A stretch of DNA of 64,000 nucleotides from Beta vulgaris subsp. vulgaris (lineage: Eukaryota; Streptophyta; Magnoliopsida; Caryophyllales; Amaranthaceae). This document shows, in pieces, positions 1-11,650 of this stretch. Position numbers and translations under genes: made by a program. Numbering within the stretch: position 1 is the first letter of the stretch; each line of letters opens with the position of its first letter. The notes under the pieces are model-generated. The model saw only the letters and a program-made list of their open reading frames with translations. It made no database searches and was not told the DNA's origin. The stretch is taken from assembly GCF_026745355.1 (NCBI RefSeq), contig NC_079203.1, forward strand, positions 7,321,627 through 7,385,626. The letters run 5' to 3'.

Positions 1-200
1 GCCTCTTTAACCGTCATGAATCCATCACCTATCCTAAATCTACCATGATAATTAACCCCGTCCCCATCATTGCTCGAGTATGGAACCTATTAAAGACCAT
101 ACAAGTCATATAAACTATTTAATATATTATATATCTAAATTACAAAATTAAAATCTAGCGACAAATTTTAAAAAATAAACAGCTTCATAAAAACTTGCAC

Positions 201-390
201 AGGCGTCTAAATTTGGCGCCTGCACCATAGGTCAGACGTCTAATAGAGGCGCCTGCACCATTGGTCAGACGTCTAATAAAAGCGTTTGACCAGTGATGTA
301 GGCACCTTTATTAGATGCCTGACCAGGCGTGCAAGTGCCTTTATTAGACGCTTGACCTATGGTGCAGGCGTCTAAACGAGGCGCCTGTAA
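201..390. repeat. array A of palindromic GGCGCC/GACGTC units
   Basis: Short units built on GGCGCC or GACGTC cores recur every 30-35 bp, flanked by TCTAA/TTAGA and by GGTCA or GCACC. Most units read nearly the same on both strands. The array is degenerate and codes for nothing. A second array of the same kind lies at about 1057-1322, so both probably belong to one repetitive element. Confidence 0.7.
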
Positions 391-540
391 TTAATTTATG
401 TGAAAAAATAACGTTCATATTTCATGCATTTTAATTTAAGGTGAGCTTAAAACCTATTCTAATATGCAAAATAATATAATTTACTTGCAGTTTTCACTAT
501 TTAAATAATTTATGTCTACTATATTATAACTACTCTAATA

Positions 541-926
541 TGTTAAAAATATAAATATAACTATTATAATATGCTAAAAATCTACATATAATACATCATG
601 TAAATTCTACATTAAATATGTTAAAAATGTAAATATAACTATTATATTATGCTAAAAATCGACATACAATACATCATGTAAATTCTACATTTAATATGTT
701 AAAAATGTAAATATAACTATTATAATATGCTAAAAATCTACATATAATACATCATGTAAATTCTACATTTAATATGTTAAAAATGTAAATATAACTATTA
801 TAATATGCTAAAAATTTACATATAATACGTCATGTAAATTCTACATGGGATATGTTAAAAATGTAAATATAACTATTATAATGTGCTAAAAATCTACATA
901 TATTACATCATGTAAATTCTACAAAA
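541..926. repeat. 78-bp tandem repeat, about five copies
   Basis: The word TGTTAAAAAT starts at 541, 619, 697, 775 and 853, exactly 78 bp apart each time. The AT-rich unit also contains ATATGCTAAAAATC and ACATCATGTAAATTCTAC. Copies differ by only a few substitutions, so the expansion is fairly young. It lies between the two palindromic arrays. Confidence 0.92.
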
Positions 927-1056
927 CTTAATTAAACATAGTAAATTCTATCATTTAAATTTTACAAATATTCTACCATGTAAAGATATTATTCTACTAG
1001 ATATTCTAAACTGATATTTTAAGCACCTAAGATCATGCTTTTACTAAATTCTATCA

Positions 1057-1322
1057 CTGGCCAGGCGCCTAAAATAGGCATCCAACAAATTGGTGAGGCG
1101 TCTAAAATAGGCATCTAACCATCTGGTTAGGCGCCTAAATTAGGCGTTTAACCTTCTAGTCAAGCGCCTAAGTTAGGCGTTCAACCAGCTGGTTGGGCGC
1201 CTAAATTAGGCGCCTGACCAGATGGATAGACGCCTGTATTAGGCGCCTGACCTCAGGTTCAGACATCTAAAATAGGCGCCTGACCAGCTAGTCAAACGCC
1301 TAATTTAGGCGCCTGACCAGTC
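1057..1322. repeat. array B of palindromic GGCGCC units
   Basis: About eight units of roughly 32-34 bp, each close to GGCGCCTAA followed by TTAGGCGCCTGACC, so that each unit is nearly its own reverse complement. Same design as the array at 201-390. Divergence is moderate, with many CG to TG or CA changes, as expected of methylated repeats. Confidence 0.72.
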
Positions 1323-2201
1323 TCACCGTCCAAAAAAAACTCACAAATACACCAGAGGTGATTTTTCTTGATTGGTCAACGCCGGTCAATGTTGGTTAAC
1401 GTCGGCAAACACCTTGGTTAATGTCGGAAATCTTGATAGAAAATGAAAGTGAATAAACAAAGTTTGGTGGTGATTTGTGTGAAAAACATGAAAAGTGTGG
1501 GGGGTTTAAATAAAAAAAAGGCAAAGAGGAAAGGAGGGAGGAAATGTCATGTATTAAATATAACCCATGTATTAATATAAGGCGTTAGTAAGAAATTTCA
1601 GGACGTCATTTAGCAAAATCCTATTTTTTTTTTCCCTAAATGTGCGTATTTCAATTTCAAATTGCAAGCACATCTTCTTCCCAAAAAGGATGCACATTTA
1701 GTTGGAAAAAAATACGTACACTAGTTCAAAAAAAAAAATATGCGAAACTTTTTCCTCATTTGACCCTAAATATATAATTTTACAACTGATTATGACTGAA
1801 CCATGAATTGTGGAATCATTATATAAAAGCAGATAGAGGTCATGAGTAGGCTTTATAGCAACAGTAGAAGAATGTTCCTTGTTCACATATTACTTATTTA
1901 GTCACAATAAAAGATATTCCAAGAATTTTGGAACTTGTCAACAATTTTTGAAATAAAACTATATTTCCATCAAATATCAAGATTTCTGATGAAGCTTTCA
2001 ACTTTCATAACATGGAAATGATAAACACCAGACAAACATTTCTAATAAAGTAAACAAAGACACCATTTTCAACCTATTGCCACCTTACATAGTTACATAG
2101 TTAATAGTGGGCTACAAGCTTAGAACACAGGTGTAGGATCCTAAGAGTTAAGACATCTTCCTCTTTGCTACAGTCAACTAAAGCTTTTGAGAGAAAGAAC
2201 A
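1323..2201. other. intergenic, upstream of first annexin
   Basis: No coding signal was seen. The first 300 bases are rich in GGTCAACG/GGTTAACG words and probably belong to the same repetitive element as the arrays. The remainder is AT-rich and contains the promoter and leader of the downstream annexin; no confident TATA box was picked. Confidence 0.5.
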
Positions 2202-4274
2202 ATGACTACCCTCATTATCCCTGATCATGCTGATCATATTGCTGATGCTGAGGCCCTTCGAAAAGCTTGCCAAGGTGATCATCATCTTCATCATCTTCAT
2301 TTACATTCACTTAATCTCCTTTTCATCTTAGATTTTCTATGTTTGAAATAATTCTCTCTTTAGTTTAGGAGTGTTTGATTGGAAGGAAAATAATTTTTCT
2401 CATAAAAAGTAGTTCCTCAATCTCCTTTCTTTCGGTTGTAAAAGGTGTAAAAATAGTTTCCTAGGTGAAGAAAAATGTAAACCTCCCAAGGATGGAGAAC
2501 ATTTTTTTTTAGTCTAGAGAAAGAAACGTCACATTTTCCTCTCTACTTCTTACTTTCCCTCTTTCTCTTCTAACATCCATCCTCTCCCTACATATTTCTT
2601 ATCTTTGTTAAGCGAAACGTTTGAAAATTATTTTCTGTCCAACCAAAGGATTAAGGAGTGTCAGATTTTTATGTCATGATCTCTCAAAACAAGATTACTT
2701 GGTAAGTTTAACTTGTAAATTCCTGAAGACGAGTATTTTCATTTTGATGGCAGGATGGGGAACTGATGAGAAGGGTATCATCAATGTGATTTGTCACAGA
2801 AATGCAGCCCATAGGAAGTTGATCAAGGAGGCTTATAAACAACAGTACAATGAAGATCTTATTAACCGATTTGAGAAAGAGCTTTCTGGCAATTTTAAGG
2901 TGACAAAATTTTTGACCACCATTCTGAAATTCTGAAAGTTCTTACCACAATTATTAAGATTTTTACCACAAAATGTTTCTGTTTCAATTTTCAACAAAAC
3001 ATAACCTAGATCCTCATAAAACCCCCTTATGTAATGACATAATGTAGAAAGCTGTGTATCTATGGATGTTGGACCCCTTTGATCGGGAAGCTGTTCTAGC
3101 TTATGAAGCTCTGAAGAAAGCGGATTACCAAGCAGTGATAGAGCTCTCGTGCATCTCATCGGCTGAAGAACTCTTGGCAGTCAAGCGGGCCTATCAGATT
3201 CAATACAAACATAGCTTGGAAGAAGATGTTGCTTCTCACTTCTCCGGTGATATGTGCAAGGCAAGTTCTTGGGGTTTTGCTATTGATAATAGGTTCCTAA
3301 AAAATTATGTTATCAGATTGTAGTATTACAGCCATATATTCATTATTGCTGCAGCTGTTACTTCTGCTGGTTAGTGTTTATAGGCACGAGACTGAAGTAT
3401 CAGAGCCAGAACTGGTCAAGGCAGAGGCTGAAATCCTTCACAATTGCATCAAAGATAAGGCTTATAACCATGATCAGATTATAAGGATCCTCACCACAAG
3501 GAGCAAGGCTCAGCTAATCTCAACCTTTTACTGCTTTGGAGATGTATATGGCACTTCCTTTGCTGAGGTAAACAAAGAATCATCACGGTCTATTTGGTAA
3601 TAAATGTATGACTTGTAAAGAAAATCTCATAGCAAATCCCCAAAGACGTATATTCTTTTCCGCAAAACTTCGTTGCTGCTCAATACCAACTCTAAAACAG
3701 TATTGAAAACTTTAAAAGAAAATGAGGTATTTGACTAGGGACAAGCCTTTACAGTTCATTACCATTTAGCACTGATTACCAGATGGGGCGTGTATTGTGT
3801 ATTTCGATGTAAAAATGGGAAAACAATACCCAAAAGAGAAAAAAAGATAATATGATGTCCTTAAGTTTGCTCTGGTGTTTCTACAGAGTTTGGATTCGGC
3901 TCATGATCAAGACTTTGTCGCAGCTCTCCAAGCTGCCATTCGATGCATCAAGTGCCCCTTGGAGTACTTGGAACAGGTAGCTATTCTTCGGTATAATAAA
4001 TATGCTAACTAAAGAGATTTTAGTGTTTTCATGTTGACTCTAGTTACGCGTCTAAAACCATGCTTAGGTTCTGGCTGATGCACTTATGAAGCACGGAACT
4101 AATGAAGATGCACTGACAAGAGTGATAGTAAAAAGAGCTGAGAAGGACTTGCTAGAGATCAAGGAGCTATTCTACAAAAGGCACAGTAGGACCCTGGAGC
4201 AGGTTGTGGTAAAAGAGACTCATTGGGACTACGAGACCTTCATCCTTGCGTTGCTCGGAAAAGAGGATCATTGA
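2202..4274 (+). CDS. ANN8: annexin, D8-like, six exons
   Basis: Annexins bind acidic phospholipids in a calcium-dependent way at plant membranes and act in calcium signalling and stress responses. Proposed exons: 2202-2274, 2754-2899, 3048-3260, 3355-3567, 3887-3976, 4068-4274, giving 313 residues in frame, the usual length for plant annexins. Four annexin repeats are visible. Repeat I has GWGTDEK with the acidic residue in place 39 positions later, a complete type II calcium site. Repeat IV has KHGTNED, so the first Gly of its loop is lost although the distal Glu stays. SGNF in repeat I and IRCIK in exon 5 are features I associate with annexin D8. Intron 3 uses a GC donor (AAG|GCAAGT). Intron 1 carries a small MITE. 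Family assignment is very sure; the D8 label is moderately sure. Confidence 0.9.
2371..2649. mobile_element. MITE in intron 1 of the D8-like annexin
   Basis: The left end (GTGTTTGATTGGAAGG, then AAAATAATTTT) pairs with the reverse complement of the right end (CCTTTGGTTGGACAG, then AAAATAATTTT). The roughly 28-bp inverted ends are about three-quarters identical around a non-coding 280-bp body. Exact limits and target duplication are unclear; superfamily not assigned. Confidence 0.55.
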
Positions 4275-7171
4275 ACAACAGAACATAATAGACGATCTCA
4301 GCGTTATCACTGTTGTCATCTCCTTTTGAGTGCAATATTTTTTAGCTTTATTTTTACTGGGCATCAATGTTGGTGTGAGACTATACATGGCTTTGTGCCT
4401 TTTATCCTTTTCTGTGTGCTATGTATTGCCCAGAATAATGTATATATGAATTTTCTACTCTTATGTAAATTTGGTGTAACAGTGGTTCAATTCAGATCAG
4501 ACAGGAAATTTGGCATCGATTTACAGAAAAATTGTTCCCGTGTCAGCCACTAACTTCTTTATGTTCAGGTAGGTGATAGCGGGTGGTGGCAGGGGCTGCC
4601 AGGTGGTGGTGGTGGCGGTGGTGGGTGGTGTGGAAAAAGGAAGGGTAAAATGGTCTATAAAAATGAACTTGGGGCGATTTTAATTAGTTTTGGAGCGATG
4701 TTTAACAAACCCTTTTTTGCTCAACTATCCAGTAAAATTGTATAACTTTGTACCTTTTGTGTTTTGATAGAATTGTTTTATAAACCAACTCTTTCTCTAT
4801 TTTAGAAGTGGTCGTCTATCTGATTCAAACTATCTTTGATACTTAGATTCAAGAATATACTCTATTACTATAATAACAAGTGAATTTTGGAAGTTAAAAA
4901 AAGGGAATAAAATCAGGATACTGTTTTGAAAGAAATTTAGAAGAGCTGAAAGAGGATCCACAAAATTATAACACTTCATCTATTAAACCAGGTTGTTAAT
5001 GGAAATGGTTGAGATTTTGACTTTTGATGAGGCTTTCATGCCAACAGTAGAGCAGATCCAGACATCGAACAGAACAGTAGCTTTACATTGAAAGAAACTT
5101 TGTAAGTTCTAAACAGCCAAAGAACCTTCTCCCTGAAATCAGTCAGAAGTTAAATCATCTTGTTTCTTTCTGTTTATGCAGTAGAGTAACACAAGACATA
5201 GTTCCCTCAATACTAATTCTAAAATCCAAACTCAGAGTGACTCTCCTGACATTAAAGTTCATAACATCGTTGTGGAATGAAAAACTGAAGCTGGGTTTAT
5301 AGGACCATCAGGTTCGCAACTCATGAACACATAGATGCAGTGTATACTGTACACAGTATTTTGTTGAATGTTTGATTGAATTGACCATGAAATTCCTGCT
5401 ATATTCTAGTTTAGGTTTCAACATGGCTCCTAAAGCAGCTAGTAGCTTTAAAGGCCGCTCGCAAATCCTTATTCTTAATGTTCAACTTTCTCCGATCTAT
5501 TATACACTCTAAAAAGCGGGCTGCCTGAACCTTCTAAATCAACAGGAAACAGACTCAATAAACTGCAACTTAAAAAGCTGATGCTCCGAATTCAAGAGAA
5601 GAAAGCGGGATATTAGATGAATATTATTATTAGAGAAGAATCTAGATATATTAGGCTTATATACGATAGGTTTACCTTCCATTTGAAAGCAGAAAATGAG
5701 TGAATGAAGGCAGGCCAAACATCTACCAGAACCAGTGGAAAGTAACGGCCAAAGCAGCAACTGCTCTTTTCCCTGTTAGTGAAGATATAAAGTTAATGGA
5801 TAAGAGTCAACAAGGAATAATCTGTTAATATGCAGCAAAACAAATCACAATATAGAAAACTGGCAAACTTATGAATTCTGCTACAACACATTTTGTTAGC
5901 CTTTTCTTAATTGCCAGATACCAGTAGCCCTCCAATCGATATCTCAGAATGAACGAAATATGGATTCACTAAGTACCTGTTATCCAAGCTGTAAATATAC
6001 TGCTTCAGTAATTCAGGATATAGATCAAACTCGATTATGGAAGCATGAAACTTCACTATACAACTTACACACCATACAACTAAGGAAAGTCCAGACAGGT
6101 TTCAGGTTCACTAATAATAGGTTGGTGGCTTGTTCAGATCAGATTTGCTTGGAAGGGGTCATATTCGAGTCTACTGTCAAATCTTTTTCCATCGAAAAAA
6201 AATAATCATATAATTTTTCAGGTAAGATCAATTGCAGATCAGTTCGAAATCATGCCACCTAATTCAGGTTTTGTTCCTGTCAGGTCAAGTTTTCCAGCTC
6301 TAGTCGCTAAGTGACAAGCTGCAATCTGATCTATAGAGCGGAAATATTAGAACCTAAAGGCTCAGTTAACACCTAGGCAACAGAAGAAAAATGATTTGGA
6401 ATACACATACAAATTCAGCATACCGTTGTATCAAAGAAAAGAGCCACAAACAAATTACAAGTTACAACTATTCTCATTTTCAATTTAAGAAAAATAAAAC
6501 CATTATATGGTTGAATTGACTTGATATCATATATTACATCACGTCTTTTATTCTAAGGCTGAGATGACAACTCGGCCTTGATCCTCAAGACACATCCCTA
6601 TGCTGACAAGGCACTGTAAGTCTGCACTCTGCAACAATGGCCACACAGCATTCTATCTCACTCTGCTGGCATCTCGAATTCTCCCTTGTTTGACTACTGC
6701 CTTAATAACTAGTGAGAAACAAACGCTTTAGACATAAAAGGTTTAACAGGAAATTAGATCATTAAATGTAGAGAAAGACAGATAACTAGGCAGATGCATT
6801 TATCTAACAGAAATGTTGATTGACAAGGCAGAAGTACAACTTAAGAAACAATCTGCTCTCCTTTTCAGTTATTTTAAATCACTGCTGTATCAAAGAACTA
6901 AGATTTCGATACATCGCATATGAATAAATTCAACAGGAACTAACTTTAATAACTATAATTAATGATACAAACAGGCTTCTTTTATAAAGAAGATAATGTA
7001 GTAATGTTACATATTGCAAACTATATAAAGTAGTAGAACTGAGCAAACTTGGAGATGTGCTGGGAGTCAAACATTCCAGCATTCCACGAAAGATGTTACA
7101 GTGAAATCAAGCAGCTACATATGTGCTTGTATTACACTAGGATGGTAAATCAAACACAATCGAATCATCCT
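4275..7171. other. intergenic between convergent genes; 3' flanks
   Basis: Contains the 3' ends of the D8-like annexin (+) and the resistance gene (-). A GGT/GGC-rich stretch lies at about 4575-4640. Short open frames here have no family features and no codon structure that I trust. Part of 5000-7170 may be untranslated sequence of the resistance gene, but nothing proves it. Confidence 0.4.
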
Positions 7172-10100
7172 CTACAACTTAGAGGGACTGTACAAATGAT
7201 CATCCATAATGACACAAGGGATGCGAGACAACATTGGCCACACTCGAGCTTTGTCTCCTAGCCATTGCTGTTTAAGACAAGAACACTTATAGATGTGAAT
7301 CTGCAAAAGTGAATGACATAGATCTGTATCTGTCAGCAATATCAGCTTCGGGCAGTTCCGAATGGTAAGGGAAATTAGGTTCGTGATGCTTCCAACTGAA
7401 AGGTATTTCAAATTATATAGTTCACCAATTCTCAAGAAAGTCAATGAGGCCGGAAGATCCATAGACTCCTCTGGAAAAGTCTCCAACGATCTCAAGCAGC
7501 CAACAGAATCAACCCTCAGTTCTTTAAGAGTGGTGATTCTGCACAGCCCCCAGTTACTAATAGGACCCTCGGTGTTAACATCAATTAGCCAAAGTAGTGT
7601 CAAGTTAGGTGGTAGACCGCTCTCCGGAAAGAAGAGGACCTTAGGGCATGAACTAATCTTCAACTCTTGAAGTAACTTGAGGTTCACTAATTGATTGGGC
7701 AAAGCTTCTAGTTTTACGCAATCATGAATATTGAGCTGTTTGAGGCCTGAGGGAAGCAAGACTCTATCACCAAACTGGACAAGATTTATACAGCTAGATA
7801 TTTCTAAGGTTGTGAGAAAAATAAGTTTTTCAAGGCCCCCTCTGAACATTCTAAACTTCTCACAACGACTTATTTTCAGTTTTTCAAGATGAAATATTGT
7901 GCTTCCAATCTCTCCTATTGGTAGAGATTCAAGATTTTGGCAGTCATAGACATCCAGCATCTTCAGGGTGATGGGTAAATTGCCATTTCCTAGAAAAGAA
8001 GTGAGAGCTGGACATCTTCCAATTCTGAGGGACTCTAAGCTAGATGGCACCTTTATTAAAGATGAAGAGGATGGAGTATGAGCCAAGACCCCTTCATCTG
8101 CCACCAGTTGTAATTTCTCACAGCAAATGATCTCCATACTCTGAAGAGTATGGGGTATCTGATCGATTGATAGAAGAGAGGGACAACCACTGATGCTCAA
8201 GGACACCAGAGAGCTGCAGCTGCTTATCCACTCCGTTGCAGATTCGAGAGAATTGCAGAACCTGATATTAAGTTTCTTGATGTTAGACTGCAAAACATTT
8301 TTGAAAAGGGAATTCAGCTTCGAGCAATTTGTGATTGAAAGAGCTCTGAGGTTGACCAGATCCAGTGGAAGGATCTCTAGCTTCTCACACCCTTGTAAAG
8401 TCAAAGATTCAAGTTTTCCATGAAATAGCATTTGTCTCTGTTGTTCTCTTTGAAATTCACACGGAAAGAAGAGGAGCTTTGGACAGTTTACTATGACCAA
8501 ATTATGAAGTAACGGAAGGCCTTCCTCTAATGTCTTCTCACAACACCATAGCGAGGCAAGTTCCATGCAGTTTTCTATGTGTAGAGTATCAAGTTTCGTA
8601 AACTGGGCTATAAGCTCTTCTTTCAGACAAATTAGTTCTGATATTTGAAAAATCTCCAAGGTTTTCAAATTACTAATGTCAATTGTAGCAGGTTCCGGAA
8701 CAATTGCTTGACACTCCCGTATCTTCAGTTCACGCAGCACCGGAAAACTTAAAGGTGAGACCACAAGTTGCAAACATTTTGAGATCTCAAGTTTCTTCAA
8801 AGAAGGAAGATGCATTGGTAGCTCTTTACGGAGGCTCGGGCAATTTATTACTAAAAGCTTTTCAAGGTTGGGAAAGCTTTCATCAACTCTTGGAGGAAAC
8901 CACTCTTCCCATTCTTCCATACGCTGAAAGTGTAGAGTTTTAAGCGACGGAAAAGGTTTTGAGCAATTTTCTCCATAGAACTCCACACCCACACTTTTAA
9001 CTCTAGTTATACCTTCAATATGAAGCTTCTTCAATGATGGAAGCTTTCCTAGAGATGGCAAGAACCGACAATTCTTGCAATCTTTCAGGGTTAACGTAAC
9101 CATATTGGTAAAAGAAGGCTCTCCCAACCAGGATGGGAAATCCTCACCACCATAACAATTTAGTCTGTATTCTTTTAGTTTCTTTGGAGGGCGCAGGAGG
9201 GTGAGCAAGTTCTTTTCAAATTCTCCATCTCTGAGGTCAAAATTCCTAGCCCATTCAATTTGTAGGCCAGATAGATCTAATTTATCATCTAACCTAGTCT
9301 GCAATGCATCTTTAATGCTGACAACATTGTCCAATCCAGAAACAAAAAGCATCCCTCGAAGATTTCGCAAATTCTTTAATTCTCCTATACCTCTTCCATC
9401 AACATTTCCCACAATAAATCTTGACAATGTTTTAAGATTCACCAATGTCCCGATTCCCACTGGCATCTCTTGCAGAGATGTTGTTTCACTAATGTCAAGA
9501 TGACGCAGGTTGACCAACTTCCTTGTGCTTGTCGGCAACTTCTCTAGAAGCTCACAGTGTGCTAATAATAGTGTTTGTAGATTGCAGAGGTTTCCAATTG
9601 TTTCAGGCAATTCCTTGACCTTAGTGCCGGAGATATCCAGATACCGCAGGTGCTTCAGATCACCAATGGAATCTGGCAGCTTCATGATGTAGTACCAGCT
9701 GAGAGAAAGGACTCTGAGAACTCCAAACTTAGGTATCAAATCAATACCAATATTTCTAGCTAGGAAGCTCCATCCACAATAATTGAGACTAAATGAAGCA
9801 AAAGTTCTCAAGCTGGTAATATCTCTACGATCTTCAAACCTTGTTACTGTTTCATGCTTCCTACGGATAAAGGAGAGGTGTCGTATCCTATTGTCAGGTC
9901 CACATACCAGAGTTTTCTCCATGTCATCCAACCTAAGACATATATCTCCTGCTGCCCACTGAGCCAAATCATTAACGAGATCATGCATCTTGTACCGAGA
10001 GTCATCAATCTTCGAGGGTTCAAAAAATGACCGAGACACAAGCCCATGGAAATAGTCATGACCAAGATCCTCCATATGTTTCTTTGATTCCTGGTGAAGC

Positions 10101-11491
10101 AATAGACCATCAGCCATCCAGAATAAAATGACCTCCCTTTCTTGAAATTCATAATCCTTAGGAAGTATCGAGCAGTAAGCAAAGCAACGCTTGACCTCTG
10201 GAGGCAGGTAATTGTAACTCAACCTTAACACAGGCAAAACATCACTATCCTGCAACTTCCAGATATCACTATGTAGTATCTCCTCCCATTCGTCTACCTC
10301 CGCCTTCGATTTTAAAAGGCCTCCTAATGTTTTCGCTGCCAAAGGCAAGCCTTTGCATTTCTCAGACACCTTCTTACCCAAGATTACAATGTTTGGATTT
10401 GTAGTAACATCAACACCATCAAAAGCATGTTGCTGAAGCAAATTCCAGCAATCATTATCTGACAAAGGCTCAAGACTAAAATGAATTCTACTTGTTCCCA
10501 TAATTGAAGCAGAGATTCTACTGCGCGTTGTTACCAAAATTCTACTTCCCTTTGTCCCGGCCCTAAGTGGGATCCTTAGGCTATTCCAATCTTCATACTT
10601 CTCACTCCAAACATCATCAAAAACAATAAAGTATCTCTTATCCACCAAAGCCTCATGTAATGCTACTTGAGCCTGATTAAGAGTGCTATAGCTAGCATTA
10701 CCACCAGTAATCAAGTTCATAATCGCCGTAGTTATCCTCAACACATCAAACTCGATGGAAACACAAACCCATGCTTTAATGTCAAAGTGCTTCTTCACCC
10801 TCTCATCATTGTATACAAGTTGACTAAGCGTTGTCTTACCAATCCCACCTTTCCCAACTATAGGAATAACACAAAAATCACTACAATTTCCTCCATCATC
10901 AAGCAATAAATCAATGATCTTATCTTTCTCCTCATCCCTTCCATAAACATGAGGCTCACAAACCAAAGATGTCGACTCCGATTTCCGCCAACCTTTCATT
11001 TCATTCCTATCTTGCACACCAAAATCTAAAAGACCAAGTTCATCTTTTTGGGTTACAATGTCTTGCAAACGCATAGAAATGTTTTCAATCTTCAATTCAA
11101 TCTTGCGGTTGAAACAGAACTTAGTAGAATTAAGGGCATTGAAATATTCAGGGATAAAGTTTCTTAGAATACCTGGGTTATCCTCATTTTCAATGGGTGA
11201 TTCAGAAAGTTGAGCTTCAGTGCAAATTTCATCCAAAATGTCGTCCAAATCATAAGTTAAGTCTTGAAGCTCGTCCAACCACATGATCACAAGCTTGTTG
11301 TTGTTGTTGTTGTTCATCTTCTTCTGCTCAGCATCAGATATGGCTGCCTGGATTTTGAGGAGGGTTTTTGACCATTTTTTGAGAGTTTCATGGATGTTAG
11401 TTTGGCGGAAAAAGTAGAGTAAATTAGGGGACATAAGCTTGACAAAAACAACCTGAAGGAATGCAGATAACGCAGCTTCTCCAAGGCTCAT
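7172..11491 (-). CDS. CC-NB-LRR disease resistance protein, RPP13-like 1 type
   Basis: Intracellular immune receptor (CNL class) that senses pathogen effectors and triggers defence. A single exon of 1439 codons, starting at the ATG at 11491; the frame opens upstream with TTG, which is not a credible start. Order: Rx-type N-terminal coiled coil (about 1-170, with DDILDE at 83-88 standing for the EDVID motif), P-loop GKGGIGKTT (213-221), kinase-2 FIVFDDVW (288-295, with the Trp typical of CNLs), GLPLAA (381-386), MHD (502-504), then about 900 residues of leucine-rich repeats. All NB-ARC motifs are intact, so it looks functional. A run of six Asn lies at about 60-65. It resembles RPP13-like protein 1 / At3g14460-type receptors. 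The LINE insertion lies about 400 bp upstream of the start. Confidence 0.96.
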   Translation of the reverse strand: MSLGEAALSAFLQVVFVKLMSPNLLYFFRQTNIHETLKKWSKTLLKIQAAISDAEQKKMNNNNNNKLVIMWLDELQDLTYDLDDILDEICTEAQLSESPIENEDNPGILRNFIPEYFNALNSTKFCFNRKIELKIENISMRLQDIVTQKDELGLLDFGVQDRNEMKGWRKSESTSLVCEPHVYGRDEEKDKIIDLLLDDGGNCSDFCVIPIVGKGGIGKTTLSQLVYNDERVKKHFDIKAWVCVSIEFDVLRITTAIMNLITGGNASYSTLNQAQVALHEALVDKRYFIVFDDVWSEKYEDWNSLRIPLRAGTKGSRILVTTRSRISASIMGTSRIHFSLEPLSDNDCWNLLQQHAFDGVDVTTNPNIVILGKKVSEKCKGLPLAAKTLGGLLKSKAEVDEWEEILHSDIWKLQDSDVLPVLRLSYNYLPPEVKRCFAYCSILPKDYEFQEREVILFWMADGLLLHQESKKHMEDLGHDYFHGLVSRSFFEPSKIDDSRYKMHDLVNDLAQWAAGDICLRLDDMEKTLVCGPDNRIRHLSFIRRKHETVTRFEDRRDITSLRTFASFSLNYCGWSFLARNIGIDLIPKFGVLRVLSLSWYYIMKLPDSIGDLKHLRYLDISGTKVKELPETIGNLCNLQTLLLAHCELLEKLPTSTRKLVNLRHLDISETTSLQEMPVGIGTLVNLKTLSRFIVGNVDGRGIGELKNLRNLRGMLFVSGLDNVVSIKDALQTRLDDKLDLSGLQIEWARNFDLRDGEFEKNLLTLLRPPKKLKEYRLNCYGGEDFPSWLGEPSFTNMVTLTLKDCKNCRFLPSLGKLPSLKKLHIEGITRVKSVGVEFYGENCSKPFPSLKTLHFQRMEEWEEWFPPRVDESFPNLEKLLVINCPSLRKELPMHLPSLKKLEISKCLQLVVSPLSFPVLRELKIRECQAIVPEPATIDISNLKTLEIFQISELICLKEELIAQFTKLDTLHIENCMELASLWCCEKTLEEGLPLLHNLVIVNCPKLLFFPCEFQREQQRQMLFHGKLESLTLQGCEKLEILPLDLVNLRALSITNCSKLNSLFKNVLQSNIKKLNIRFCNSLESATEWISSCSSLVSLSISGCPSLLSIDQIPHTLQSMEIICCEKLQLVADEGVLAHTPSSSSLIKVPSSLESLRIGRCPALTSFLGNGNLPITLKMLDVYDCQNLESLPIGEIGSTIFHLEKLKISRCEKFRMFRGGLEKLIFLTTLEISSCINLVQFGDRVLLPSGLKQLNIHDCVKLEALPNQLVNLKLLQELKISSCPKVLFFPESGLPPNLTLLWLIDVNTEGPISNWGLCRITTLKELRVDSVGCLRSLETFPEESMDLPASLTFLRIGELYNLKYLSVGSITNLISLTIRNCPKLILLTDTDLCHSLLQIHIYKCSCLKQQWLGDKARVWPMLSRIPCVIMDDHLYSPSKL

Positions 11492-11642
11492 TTTTCTCAA
11501 AGCTTAAAAAATGCACAGAATAGGGAGAATCTATGGGGATCTGATCAAAGCAATTTTTACAGAGTAAAAAAGGAGAAGTTCAGTACTTCAGTTAGACAGG
11601 ACAAGAGATCTAATTTCGAGAAGCTAATTGGGTGGCGGATTT

Positions 11643-11650
11643 TTTATATA
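11643..11650 (-). promoter_or_regulatory. TATA box of the CNL gene
   Basis: Reads TATATAAA on the minus strand, about 155 bp upstream of the start codon, in otherwise non-coding DNA. Transcription would be expected to start near 11610-11620. Position and sequence fit a plant core promoter; no other support. Confidence 0.5.

Noticed and set aside
8193..9692. Open frames of 60-100 codons on the plus strand
   Set aside because: Antisense shadows of the leucine-rich repeats of the CNL gene.
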